6,591 bases of DNA. Source: Candidatus Altarchaeota archaeon. GTDB lineage: Archaea > Altiarchaeota > Altiarchaeia > JAFGQM01. Below the pieces are notes generated by a model. The model did no database searches. It saw only the letters and a program-made list of their open reading frames with translations, and had not been told where the DNA came from. The translations under genes and the position numbers were made by a program. Positions 1 through 5,694 of this stretch are shown here, piece by piece (the first letter of the stretch is position 1; every line of letters begins with the position of its first letter). Where the stretch lies: contig JAFGQM010000089.1 of assembly GCA_016935655.1 (NCBI GenBank), positions 1-6,591 of the forward strand. The letters run 5' to 3'.

Positions 1-72
1 TAAGGCTATCTTGTCCGCTATCTCGTGTGAATCCAAATCCACAATCTCAAGGATTTTATCAAGTCTCCACAT
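1..72 (-). CDS. Unidentified protein, N-terminal fragment cut by the left window edge
   Basis: An ATG at 70-72 on the minus strand opens a frame that stays open for 24 codons to the window edge. The visible protein begins MWRLDKILEIVDLD and continues as a charged, helix-like segment. The start lies inside the last codons of mobA, giving a 14-base overlap in another frame, which is typical of tightly packed operon genes. A GGAGAT sequence about 8 bases upstream (81-86) would serve as a ribosome binding site. The position behind mobA suggests a co-transcribed gene, possibly another molybdenum cofactor or formylmethanofuran dehydrogenase function, but that is inference. The fragment is too short for a family call. 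Confidence 0.55.
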   Translation of the reverse strand, partial: MWRLDKILEIVDLDSHEIADKIAL

Positions 73-655
73 TCTTGAGAATCTCCTCTGCTTTGGTCAG
101 GTCTTCTTTCGTGTCGATGTCAAAGAAGGTAAGTAACTCCGGATCATAAGCCCTTATGCCAATGACGTTTACATAAGTCACATTCGGCAAGCCCTTTAAA
201 AAGGAGATGGATTTGTCCTCGCCGCTCCTAATCGAGTCATTTATAGACTGGATGCAACTTTTTGAATAAAAGGAATGGAGCGGCTCCAGAAGCCCGTTCC
301 AATGTCGGGGGATTATCACATCACCATTCAAGGTGAACATGTATTCGACAACGTCCTGGTTTACAAAGGGCATGTCCACACCAACAACAAATATCATATC
401 GCATCTGGATTCCTGCAGAGCCAGCAATATCGCATGTAGAGGGCCCAATTTTGGGTCTCTTACCATCCTGTGGAAAAGAGTGCTCGTCAGTTCGCTGGGA
501 TCAGGCGTAACCAGTATCGTTTCCTCGAAAAAGGGGGATAGCCTACTGGAGACCCTCTCTAACAAACTCTTGTCACCCAACTTGAGAGAGGCCTTGTCCA
601 GGCCCATTCTTGAACTGTAGCCGCTGGACAGTATGGCTAGGGAAGCATTTATCAT
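59..655 (-). CDS. mobA: Molybdenum cofactor guanylyltransferase (MobA-like NTP transferase)
   Basis: MobA transfers GMP from GTP to Mo- or W-molybdopterin in the cytoplasm, making the guanine dinucleotide cofactor used by DMSO-reductase-family enzymes, including formylmethanofuran dehydrogenase. The 198-aa product shows the family pattern in order, numbering from the ATG at 655. An N-terminal nucleotide loop reads LSSGYSSRMGLDKASL (9-24). It is followed by RDPKLGPLHAIL (67-78), VGVDMPFV with the metal-binding Asp (91-98), GLLEPLHSFYS (121-131) and FFDIDTKEDL (177-186). Length and motif order are normal for MobA. The loop is LSSG where most family members have LAGG. A GTG at 676 would add 7 residues. 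The ATG at 655 is preferred because a TATA box centred near 680 would start transcription about there, and the GTG would lie within that box. The gene is divergent from ftr. A related sugar- or CTP-type nucleotidyltransferase is a weaker alternative. Confidence 0.85.
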   Translation of the reverse strand: MINASLAILSSGYSSRMGLDKASLKLGDKSLLERVSSRLSPFFEETILVTPDPSELTSTLFHRMVRDPKLGPLHAILLALQESRCDMIFVVGVDMPFVNQDVVEYMFTLNGDVIIPRHWNGLLEPLHSFYSKSCIQSINDSIRSGEDKSISFLKGLPNVTYVNVIGIRAYDPELLTFFDIDTKEDLTKAEEILKNVET

Positions 656-656
656 A

Positions 657-669
657 CATATTTTAATTT
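657..669 (+). promoter_or_regulatory. Archaeal TATA box for ftr-ribL
   Basis: The plus-strand sequence ATATTTTAA (658-666) is centred about 25-27 bases before positions 687-689. A transcript starting there would have a leader of only about 5-7 bases before the ftr ATG at 694. The nearer TTTAAAAG (677-684) is only about 10 bases from the ATG, too close to be the TATA box for this gene, and fits mobA instead. This element lies between the mobA TATA box and the mobA start, so the two promoters interleave. Confidence 0.5.
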
Positions 670-673
670 CAGA

Positions 674-684
674 CACTTTAAAAG
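674..684 (-). promoter_or_regulatory. Archaeal TATA box for mobA (leaderless)
   Basis: On the minus strand the sequence CTTTTAAAG (676-684) is centred about 25 bases before the A of the mobA ATG at 655. That is the usual TATA-to-start distance in archaea. The predicted transcript would begin at or next to the start codon. The position comes from spacing alone; no start site was measured. Confidence 0.55.
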
Positions 685-693
685 TAAGTCCAA

Positions 694-1545
694 ATGGAAA
701 TCGAGGATACCTTCTCGGAAGTGTTCGAGATGCATTATTCGGAGATTTTGGTCACAGCCATAAGCAGCGAACTTGCCCTTACGATAGCGAACAATGCAAC
801 AGGTTTTGCCACTTCGGTCATAGGCTGCGACTGTGAGGCGGGCATCGATAGGCTGATGGAAAGCGAGCAAACCCCGGACGACAGGCCGGGGGTGGTTGTG
901 GGTTTCTTTGCCATATCCATGGACAAGCTTAAGAAGAGCCTTTTAGACAGGGTGGGCCAGTCGGTATTGACCGCCCCGTCGGCAAGAGTCTTCAATGTCG
1001 TGGAGAACGGAGAGCCACATGACCTTGGAAAAAAGCTGTCCTTCTTTGGCGACGGCCATCAGAAGAGAATCGAGAGGTATGGAAGAACCATGTGGTCCAT
1101 ACCCGTAATGGCTGGGGAATTCCTCGTTGAGGAGAATGTTTTGTTGTCAAAGGGCGTCTCAGGGAACTTCCAGATTTTGGGCAGGAGTGAGGAGGAGACC
1201 ATAGGGACGTCCATGGATGCAGTCAACGCCATAAACAGGATTCCTGGGGCAATAACCCCCTTCCCAGCGGGCATTTGCGCCTCCGGTTCAAAGGTCGGCT
1301 CAAGATACCCCTTCCTGAGCGCATCCACCGACGAGGGCATGTGCCCATCCTTGGAGGTGAATAAACTGCCTGCAGGGACAAGGTCGGTATGCGAGATAGT
1401 CATAGATGCAAAGGATGATGAAACATTAAGGAATGCCATGAAAGCGGGCATGGGGGCATGCAACAACACATCAACAATCAAGATAACCGCCGGGAATTTT
1501 TGTGGTAAGCTCGGCAAATCTAAGATTTATCTAAGGAGATTATAG
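694..1545 (+). CDS. ftr: Formylmethanofuran:tetrahydromethanopterin N-formyltransferase
   Basis: Ftr moves the formyl group between formylmethanofuran and N5 of tetrahydromethanopterin. This is the second step of the archaeal C1 branch used in CO2 reduction or, reversed, in oxidation; the enzyme is cytoplasmic. The 283-aa protein matches remembered Ftr sequence along its length: IEDTFSEVF at the start, NNATGFATSVIGCDCEAGID (33-52), TPDDRPG (60-66), RVGQSVLTAPSARVF (86-100), LSFFGDGHQKR (115-125), ITPFPAGICASGSKVGS (187-203), TDEGMCPSL (212-220) and AMKAGMGA (248-255), ending in ITAGNFCGKLGKSKI (264-278). It is slightly shorter than the usual approximately 295-300 residues; part of the difference is about 4 missing residues at the N-terminus. 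An in-frame TAA at 685-687 rules out a longer start. It is probably co-transcribed with ribL, which follows after one base. The identification is firm; the direction of the pathway in this organism cannot be read from the window. Confidence 0.97.
   Translation: MEIEDTFSEVFEMHYSEILVTAISSELALTIANNATGFATSVIGCDCEAGIDRLMESEQTPDDRPGVVVGFFAISMDKLKKSLLDRVGQSVLTAPSARVFNVVENGEPHDLGKKLSFFGDGHQKRIERYGRTMWSIPVMAGEFLVEENVLLSKGVSGNFQILGRSEEETIGTSMDAVNAINRIPGAITPFPAGICASGSKVGSRYPFLSASTDEGMCPSLEVNKLPAGTRSVCEIVIDAKDDETLRNAMKAGMGACNNTSTIKITAGNFCGKLGKSKIYLRRL
1533..1538 (+). promoter_or_regulatory. Ribosome binding site of ribL
   Basis: AAGGAG, inside the last codons of ftr, ends 8 bases before the ribL ATG at 1547. 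It fixes that start and shows that ribL, as an internal operon gene, uses Shine-Dalgarno initiation, whereas the first gene of the operon has almost no leader. Confidence 0.7.
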
Positions 1546-1546
1546 A

Positions 1547-1978
1547 ATGGTAAGAGTCTTGGCTACAGGTGTTTTTGATATAATACACCCAGGGCATATA
1601 TTCTTCCTCGCTGCTGCAAAAGCCCTTGGAGACGAGTTGATTGTCATAGTCTCAAGGGACCGTATAGCCCAGAAGATCAAGAAAAAGCCCATAATACCCG
1701 AGAAACAGAGGGTGGAGGTGGTCAGGGCTTTGAAGCCGGTCGATAACGCATTATTGGGCGACTCAGAGGATATTTTCAAGCTCATACCCCTGGTAAACCC
1801 GGATATAATCGCCTTGGGCTTCGACCAAGACGTGGATGAGGCTTGGTTGGAGTCTGAATTGGAGAGATTGAACATTCTGGCTAAGATAGTCAGGATAAAG
1901 AGGAGATTGGAGGGGGACTTTTTCTCAACGAGCAGTATAGTCTGTAAGATAAAGGATAAAAAAGGCGCTAAACGCTAA
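1547..1978 (+). CDS. ribL: Archaeal FAD synthetase (RibL-type nucleotidyltransferase)
   Basis: RibL adenylylates FMN with ATP to give FAD in archaea that lack the bifunctional bacterial RibF. The 143-aa protein is a single cytidylyltransferase-like Rossmann domain. It has TGVFDIIHPGH (7-17), with the HxGH nucleotide-binding motif at His14-His17. It then has KKPIIPEKQRVEVVRALKPV (46-65), GFDQ (91-94) and a C-terminal STSSI (127-131) in the place of the family's ISSTxI-like motif. Length is close to the M. jannaschii enzyme (about 150 aa). From memory, that enzyme is air-sensitive because of two C-terminal cysteines; here only one (Cys133) is visible. The start is set by a good ribosome binding site and a one-base gap after ftr. 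The last 11 bases overlap the end of the convergent cysteine-repeat gene. A glycerol-3-phosphate or other cytidylyltransferase is the alternative, but the length and the ALKPVD segment favour RibL. Confidence 0.85.
   Translation: MVRVLATGVFDIIHPGHIFFLAAAKALGDELIVIVSRDRIAQKIKKKPIIPEKQRVEVVRALKPVDNALLGDSEDIFKLIPLVNPDIIALGFDQDVDEAWLESELERLNILAKIVRIKRRLEGDFFSTSSIVCKIKDKKGAKR
1951..1965 (-). terminator. Possible U-tract terminator of the cysteine-repeat operon
   Basis: Just past the stop codon of the 648-aa gene (1968-1970), the minus strand reads CCTTTTTTATCCTTT. A run of T of this kind, without a hairpin, is enough for termination by archaeal RNA polymerase. It lies inside the coding end of ribL on the other strand. 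No comparable T-tract is evident just after ribL on the plus strand. Confidence 0.4.
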
Positions 1979-3914
1979 GCAATTCGAACTTTTCAAGAGA
2001 CCATACAAGGAAACCCGCCAACAGCTTGCAGAGTATGGAGAATATCTTCAAAACACCGGAGAGCAGTAAGGCGGCACCGCAAGCCATTATGAGCCTTCCG
2101 TCAATCGGCCCGAATTGTATATCAAAGAAGGGCTTGACTATCAAATCCCCGACCTCGGCCCGGGATATGGTCGGCCCAAGATTCGCTCGTATGGTCTCTC
2201 TGGTGATCTCACTCCGCCATAGGGAATCCGATACGATATCCTCAAAGGCCGGGCTGAGATAAAGTGCAAAAAACGCTGTGATGACAAGGAATAGGGAAGC
2301 GAAGGACAGTATCTTTTGTACTGCCTCGCTGCCGATTTTAAAGGGTTTGCTGACCTTGTATTCCTCGCCCTCGGTCCTGATTGTAAATACGGCAATGCAG
2401 GTACCTACAACGATGCCCATAATCGCCATTAAAAACTCTATAGACTGAAGGAACAACAGACCGGGCAATACGCCCAGGAACGAAAAGGGTATTGTCAGCA
2501 AGGAGGCCCTGGTTCTATCCAGCCCACAGGTCCCGATTATCAGGGGGAGGCTAAGAAGAGAGGTCAATAATACCACACCCACCAGGAGTGGCCCATTGTT
2601 GGCTAGTAACGACGGGTAGTCAAAGACGGATAGCATATCCACATATGTTAGGCGGGATATCGACAAGAGCCATATGGCCGATAGGAGTATAATCGAAAAT
2701 AGGAGGAGGAAAACTGCACTTGATTTCAAATCCGAGACCGTAAGCTTCTTTGGCTTTTTGCATAGTTTTGGTTTTTCCGGTTTGGGTGCGCGTATTTTGG
2801 CTGCATAGCTATGTGCAACCTCCAGGATTACCGCTATCGCAACTATAAGCAAAAGGACCCAGAAGTAGTCCTTGAAGACCTCAAACAGGGATTTTTCACA
2901 GTCCTTGGGACAATTTTTTGTCTCGCCATGGTCACAGATTTCATCGCCACACACATGGCAGTCCTCGGGACAGACTGTCTGGTGTAGTGTAACCAGCTCT
3001 GTCAGATCACACACCCCGTCGCCGCATATGGAACAGTCCTCAATACAGTTGCTTTTGTTCTCGCTGATACCGCATGACCCGTCGCCGCATATATCGCAAT
3101 CCCGCGGGCAGGTGACATTCTCGTCAAGATCGCATGACCCGTCGCCGCAGATTATGCAGTCCTGGGGGCATAGGAAGCAGTCCTCTGGAAAATCGCAAAA
3201 ACCGTCGCCGCAGATTATGCAGTCCTCGGGACATGTGGTGTTGTGGAGGGACACCAGCTCGGGGATGTCGCATACTCCGTCCCCGCATATTACACAGTCT
3301 TCGGCACAGGATTCCTTGTTCTCATTTTTGTCGCACACGCCGTCCCCGCAGCGCGCGCAGTCCTGGGGGCAGTTGGCCCTGTTCTCCCCGGTGTCACAGG
3401 AGTCGTCTCCGCAGATTATACAGTCCTTCGGGCAGCTCCTCTTGTCCTCGTTTATGTCGCACACGCCGTCCCCGCAGCGCGCGCAGTCCTGGGGGCAGTT
3501 GGCCCTGTTCTCATTGGCGTTGCATCTCCCGTCGCCGCATCTGGACTTGACCTCAAAGAAGATATTCCTCCCTGATGAGATGAGGGTATATGTGCCGCTC
3601 TCCTCCGGAGTAAAGCTTGCTACCCCTCCCGCATCAGTGTAAAGATTGAACTCGGATACTATCTCGCTGTCAACCGTGTAATAAATCTCCACCAAGCGGT
3701 TCACCGCAGGGTATGAGTCCCCCTCCTCGGTGAAATCCGTAATGGTTATGGCGATATCCTCGGCTACATATTTCTCGGTGGGGGAAGTGGTTATTGAGGA
3801 GTAGTCCCGGGCATAGTACTTATTGTAGGGGCAGGTGTAACCAAAAGCTAGCACTGCTAGTAACAAAATGCTTATGGATACCCTTACCGCCCAGTTGGTT
3901 TTGAATGGTCTCAT
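1968..3914 (-). CDS. Polytopic membrane protein with ten extracellular four-cysteine (CGDGxC) repeats
   Basis: I do not recognise a characterised family. The 648-aa product has a signal peptide (about 1-25, hydrophobic 13-25). An Ig-like beta domain follows (about 38-122), ending in TDAGGVASFTPEESGTYTL (93-111). Ten cysteine repeats of the form CGDGxCDxxExxxxCPxDC occupy 126-339. About seven membrane helices follow (near 350-368, 398-419, 441-462, 470-490, 492-511, 533-555, 607-637). The basic loop at 372-396 should be cytoplasmic, which places the repeats outside. A roughly 50-residue loop between the last two helices would also be outside. Repeats are mostly 19 residues and are always separated by two residues, so the unit is 21; the fifth and ninth carry a four-residue insertion. 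The start overlaps the stop of the upstream paralogue (TAATG), implying coupled translation. The Ig-like domain and repeats are clearly homologous to that neighbour; the seven-helix part is not. A surface sensor, adhesin anchor or transporter subunit are possibilities, none demonstrated. Confidence 0.85.
   Translation of the reverse strand: MRPFKTNWAVRVSISILLLAVLAFGYTCPYNKYYARDYSSITTSPTEKYVAEDIAITITDFTEEGDSYPAVNRLVEIYYTVDSEIVSEFNLYTDAGGVASFTPEESGTYTLISSGRNIFFEVKSRCGDGRCNANENRANCPQDCARCGDGVCDINEDKRSCPKDCIICGDDSCDTGENRANCPQDCARCGDGVCDKNENKESCAEDCVICGDGVCDIPELVSLHNTTCPEDCIICGDGFCDFPEDCFLCPQDCIICGDGSCDLDENVTCPRDCDICGDGSCGISENKSNCIEDCSICGDGVCDLTELVTLHQTVCPEDCHVCGDEICDHGETKNCPKDCEKSLFEVFKDYFWVLLLIVAIAVILEVAHSYAAKIRAPKPEKPKLCKKPKKLTVSDLKSSAVFLLLFSIILLSAIWLLSISRLTYVDMLSVFDYPSLLANNGPLLVGVVLLTSLLSLPLIIGTCGLDRTRASLLTIPFSFLGVLPGLLFLQSIEFLMAIMGIVVGTCIAVFTIRTEGEEYKVSKPFKIGSEAVQKILSFASLFLVITAFFALYLSPAFEDIVSDSLWRSEITRETIRANLGPTISRAEVGDLIVKPFFDIQFGPIDGRLIMACGAALLLSGVLKIFSILCKLLAGFLVWSLEKFELLSV
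2898..3539 (-). repeat. Coding tandem array of ten 63-bp (21-aa) cysteine repeats
   Basis: Ten units begin at residues 126, 147, 168, 189, 210, 235, 256, 276, 297 and 322 of the 648-aa protein. Each has four cysteines, with Asp after the Gly, usually Asp after the second Cys, a conserved Glu, and a DC end. Units 1-2 and 3-4 form a duplicated pair: the DNA at 3329-3386 and 3455-3512 is identical over 58 bp, offset by exactly 126 bp. A shorter identity of about 25 bp at a 63-bp offset occurs at 3139-3163 and 3202-3226. The array has therefore grown by tandem duplication of one- and two-unit blocks. Confidence 0.92.
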
Positions 3915-4987
3915 TACCTCAATTTCTTTGCCTTGTCCACAAGCTCTTTGGCCTCCTTTTTGTCAAGGCCGAACTCCTCCATTTTTTTCAGGATGTGTTT
4001 TTCAGAGACGCCGCTGTCCATAAGGCCCAAAATGATGTCCTCGACCTCCCTATCATCCCCCTCAGTGCGCCCATGTTCATCGTCCCTAGCCCACGTAGTT
4101 TCCTGGTGGGCTGGTTTATCTCTGCCACCCTTAGCCCTTTTGGACCTCTTCAATCTTCGGAATATAGGCTTCCTAACGGCGATAAAAAGAATGAACGCCA
4201 GTATGGCCAAGACCCACCAATACTCATTTAGAAGGGCGTCCAGAGAGATGCCTTTGTTATCCCCGTTAGGGGGAGGTTCTGGAGAATCTCCACAATCCGT
4301 CGGGCAATAAGTTGGTGAAAGGCTGTCATCCTCCCCGTTGTTCTTGTCACAGAACTCGTCGCCGCAGACTATGCAATCCTCGGGGCAGTAACACTGGCCC
4401 CTGTCATACTCGCTGGGGTCGCACTCTCCGTCGCCGCAGATCTCGCAGTCGTCCGGGCAGGATTCCTTAGTCTCCAGCCCCTCACATACTGCGTCACCGC
4501 ATTCGGTGCAGTCTTCCGGACAATTGTCTGCATTTTCACCCTCATCCTCCTCACATATTTCATTACCGCAGGTAGCCTCCCCTATCTGTATAGTCGACCC
4601 GCGGACCTCGAATGTAACGGCCTTGGTGGCCGCGACTATCTTATATGTGCCTATCTTATCCGGCGTATATTGGACTATTCCGTTCCTATCTGTTTTCAAC
4701 GTGGTTACTACCTTATAGACATTACCTTCCTTGAACGATATCTCCACGCTGCGCCCGGACAATGGGCTCTCCCTGTGGTCATCAACCTTTACCACATATA
4801 CTGTGAATGCCTTGTTGACTATCTTATACTTCGGCAGGACCGTGACCTTGTTGTAAGGGCCTATATTCGACCTGTTCGCCGGACAGTCAGAGACTGCAAA
4901 AACCAAAGCTGCATACAGGTTTGCTACAACAAGGGCTAGGATTATGACTGCAGCAAACCCCCTGAACATTGAGTTTGGACTATCCAC
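3914..4987 (-). CDS. Single-pass surface protein with Ig-like domain, four CGDGxC repeats and a helical cytoplasmic tail
   Basis: I do not recognise a characterised family. The 357-aa product has a signal peptide (hydrophobic about 8-32) and an Ig-like beta domain (about 46-128, with TDRNGIVQYTPDKIGTYKI at 99-117). Four four-cysteine repeats follow (140-160, 163-181, 184-205, 208-232), then a Pro/Gly/Asp linker and one membrane helix (256-271). The segment RKPIFRRLKRSKRAKGG after the helix is strongly basic, so the C-terminus is cytoplasmic and the repeats are outside. An acidic linker leads to a small helical domain (314-357) of the form IxxGLxxxGVxxxxIxxxM then GLDKKEAKELV. The GTG start at 4987 fits a TATA box 25 bases upstream (leaderless). 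An internal ATG at 4969 would leave the signal peptide intact and is the alternative. It is first in a two-gene operon with its 648-aa paralogue. It is probably a membrane-anchored surface or signalling protein. Confidence 0.85.
   Translation of the reverse strand: MDSPNSMFRGFAAVIILALVVANLYAALVFAVSDCPANRSNIGPYNKVTVLPKYKIVNKAFTVYVVKVDDHRESPLSGRSVEISFKEGNVYKVVTTLKTDRNGIVQYTPDKIGTYKIVAATKAVTFEVRGSTIQIGEATCGNEICEEDEGENADNCPEDCTECGDAVCEGLETKESCPDDCEICGDGECDPSEYDRGQCYCPEDCIVCGDEFCDKNNGEDDSLSPTYCPTDCGDSPEPPPNGDNKGISLDALLNEYWWVLAILAFILFIAVRKPIFRRLKRSKRAKGGRDKPAHQETTWARDDEHGRTEGDDREVEDIILGLMDSGVSEKHILKKMEEFGLDKKEAKELVDKAKKLR
4292..4570 (-). repeat. Coding array of four cysteine repeats in the 357-aa protein
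   Basis: Four units of the same type as in the neighbouring gene, separated by two residues each time. They are more diverged than those of the neighbour, with insertions in units 1, 3 and 4 and an extra cysteine (Cys199) in unit 3. No long exact DNA repeat is visible here, so this array looks older or more constrained than the ten-unit one. Confidence 0.85.
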
Positions 4988-5006
4988 TGTATTATTAAAA
5001 CCTCAG

Positions 5007-5023
5007 TTATTTAAAGTCTTTTT
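5007..5023 (-). promoter_or_regulatory. Archaeal BRE/TATA promoter of the cysteine-repeat operon
   Basis: On the minus strand an A-rich stretch (AAAAAAAGA, a plausible TFB-recognition element) leads into CTTTAAATAA (5007-5016). The TATA centre is about 25 bases before the GTG at 4987, so the transcript should begin at the start codon. It sits in the 53-bp gap after nth, which separates this operon from the nth-transporter unit. The gap also holds a run of seven G (5029-5035) with no evident role. Confidence 0.65.
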
Positions 5024-5040
5024 TTATTGGGGGGGTAAAT

Positions 5041-5694
5041 TTATGGCTTTGACATAAAGATATTTGCGGAGGGGCATATGTCATTCAGAAAGCACTGCGA
5101 GCAAAGGGGCTTCCTGGCGTTACAAATGGCCCTGCCATGATCGATTATAAGATATGAGACTAATGCCCAGTCTTCCCTCGGGTAGAGCTTCATTAGGTCT
5201 TGCTCTATCTTCGGGGGATCATCATATTTTGAAAGACCCAGTCTACCTGAAAGGCGTCTTACATGTGTGTCCACCGCAATCCCCTCGTTTCTCCCAAAAC
5301 CGCTGGACAGGACTATATTGGCGGTCTTGCGCGCAACGCCGGGCAGTTTTACGAGCTCTTCCATCGTATCCGGGACCTTGCCGCTATACTCTTCAACAAT
5401 CATCTTTGCGGCTCCTATGATGTTCTTCGCCTTGTTGTGGTAGAACCCTGTAGACCTTATCTCCTGCTCAAAGACTTTGATGTCCGCATTTGCATAGTCG
5501 CGCGCAGTCTGGTATTTCCTGAAGAGGTCTTTTGTGACAATGTTCACGCGCTTGTCGGTGCACTGGGCTGATAGTATTGTCGCCACTAAGAGCTGGATCG
5601 GCTCCCCGAAGTGCAGGGCTATCTTCGCCTGAGGGTATTTCTTCTCGAGCCTTTTGAAGATCTCATCAGCCCTTCCCTGAAGGTTCGTTTTCAT
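5041..5694 (-). CDS. nth: Endonuclease III (DNA glycosylase/AP lyase)
   Basis: Nth removes oxidised pyrimidines from DNA and cleaves the abasic strand (base excision repair). The 217-aa protein has the family hallmarks: LSAQCTDKRVN (41-51), a helix-hairpin-helix LPGVARKTANIVLSSGF (117-133) with the catalytic lysine at 123, and VDTHVRRL (141-148) with the catalytic aspartate at 142. A 4Fe-4S loop with C-x6-C-x2-C-x5-C spacing (Cys191, 198, 201, 207) completes the set. Length and start match the E. coli enzyme (211 aa) closely. The start lies 29 bases inside the 3' end of the upstream transporter gene, with GGGG about 9 bases before the ATG, so the two are probably one transcript. All catalytic and cluster residues are present, so it should be active. 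Confidence 0.97.
   Translation of the reverse strand: MKTNLQGRADEIFKRLEKKYPQAKIALHFGEPIQLLVATILSAQCTDKRVNIVTKDLFRKYQTARDYANADIKVFEQEIRSTGFYHNKAKNIIGAAKMIVEEYSGKVPDTMEELVKLPGVARKTANIVLSSGFGRNEGIAVDTHVRRLSGRLGLSKYDDPPKIEQDLMKLYPREDWALVSYLIIDHGRAICNARKPLCSQCFLNDICPSANIFMSKP

Noticed and set aside
674..676. GTG start for mobA adding seven residues
   Set aside because: It lies within the likely TATA box, and the family normally begins a few residues before the nucleotide loop, as from the ATG at 655.
1059..1517. 152-codon open frame antisense to ftr
   Set aside because: It lies entirely within the conserved ftr coding sequence and its translation shows no family pattern.
2898..3539. Possible CRISPR array, because of regularly spaced direct repeats
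   Set aside because: The period is 63 bp with no unique spacers; variation keeps the reading frame and the cysteine pattern, so it is a coding repeat.
2872..3642. Long open frames on the plus strand across the cysteine-repeat array
   Set aside because: They are antisense images of the repeats: their Ser/Pro- and Arg-rich repetitive translations follow from the 63-bp period, and the minus-strand frame has signal peptide, domains and helices.
3831..3839. Lipoprotein lipobox at Cys28 of the 648-aa protein (and Cys35 of the 357-aa protein)
   Set aside because: The residues before the cysteines (GYT and VSD) do not fit a lipobox, which wants a small residue such as Gly or Ala directly before Cys.
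4292..4570. EGF, Notch (LNR) or metallothionein identity for the cysteine repeats
   Set aside because: There are four cysteines per unit with C-x4-C, about nine residues, then C-x3-C. EGF and LNR units have six cysteines in other spacings, and metallothioneins lack the conserved Gly-Asp and Asp-Cys residues and are not secreted.
5029..5035. Run of seven G as a frameshift or phase-variation site
   Set aside because: It lies between genes, after the nth stop and upstream of the operon TATA box, so it cannot shift a frame; any promoter effect is unsupported.
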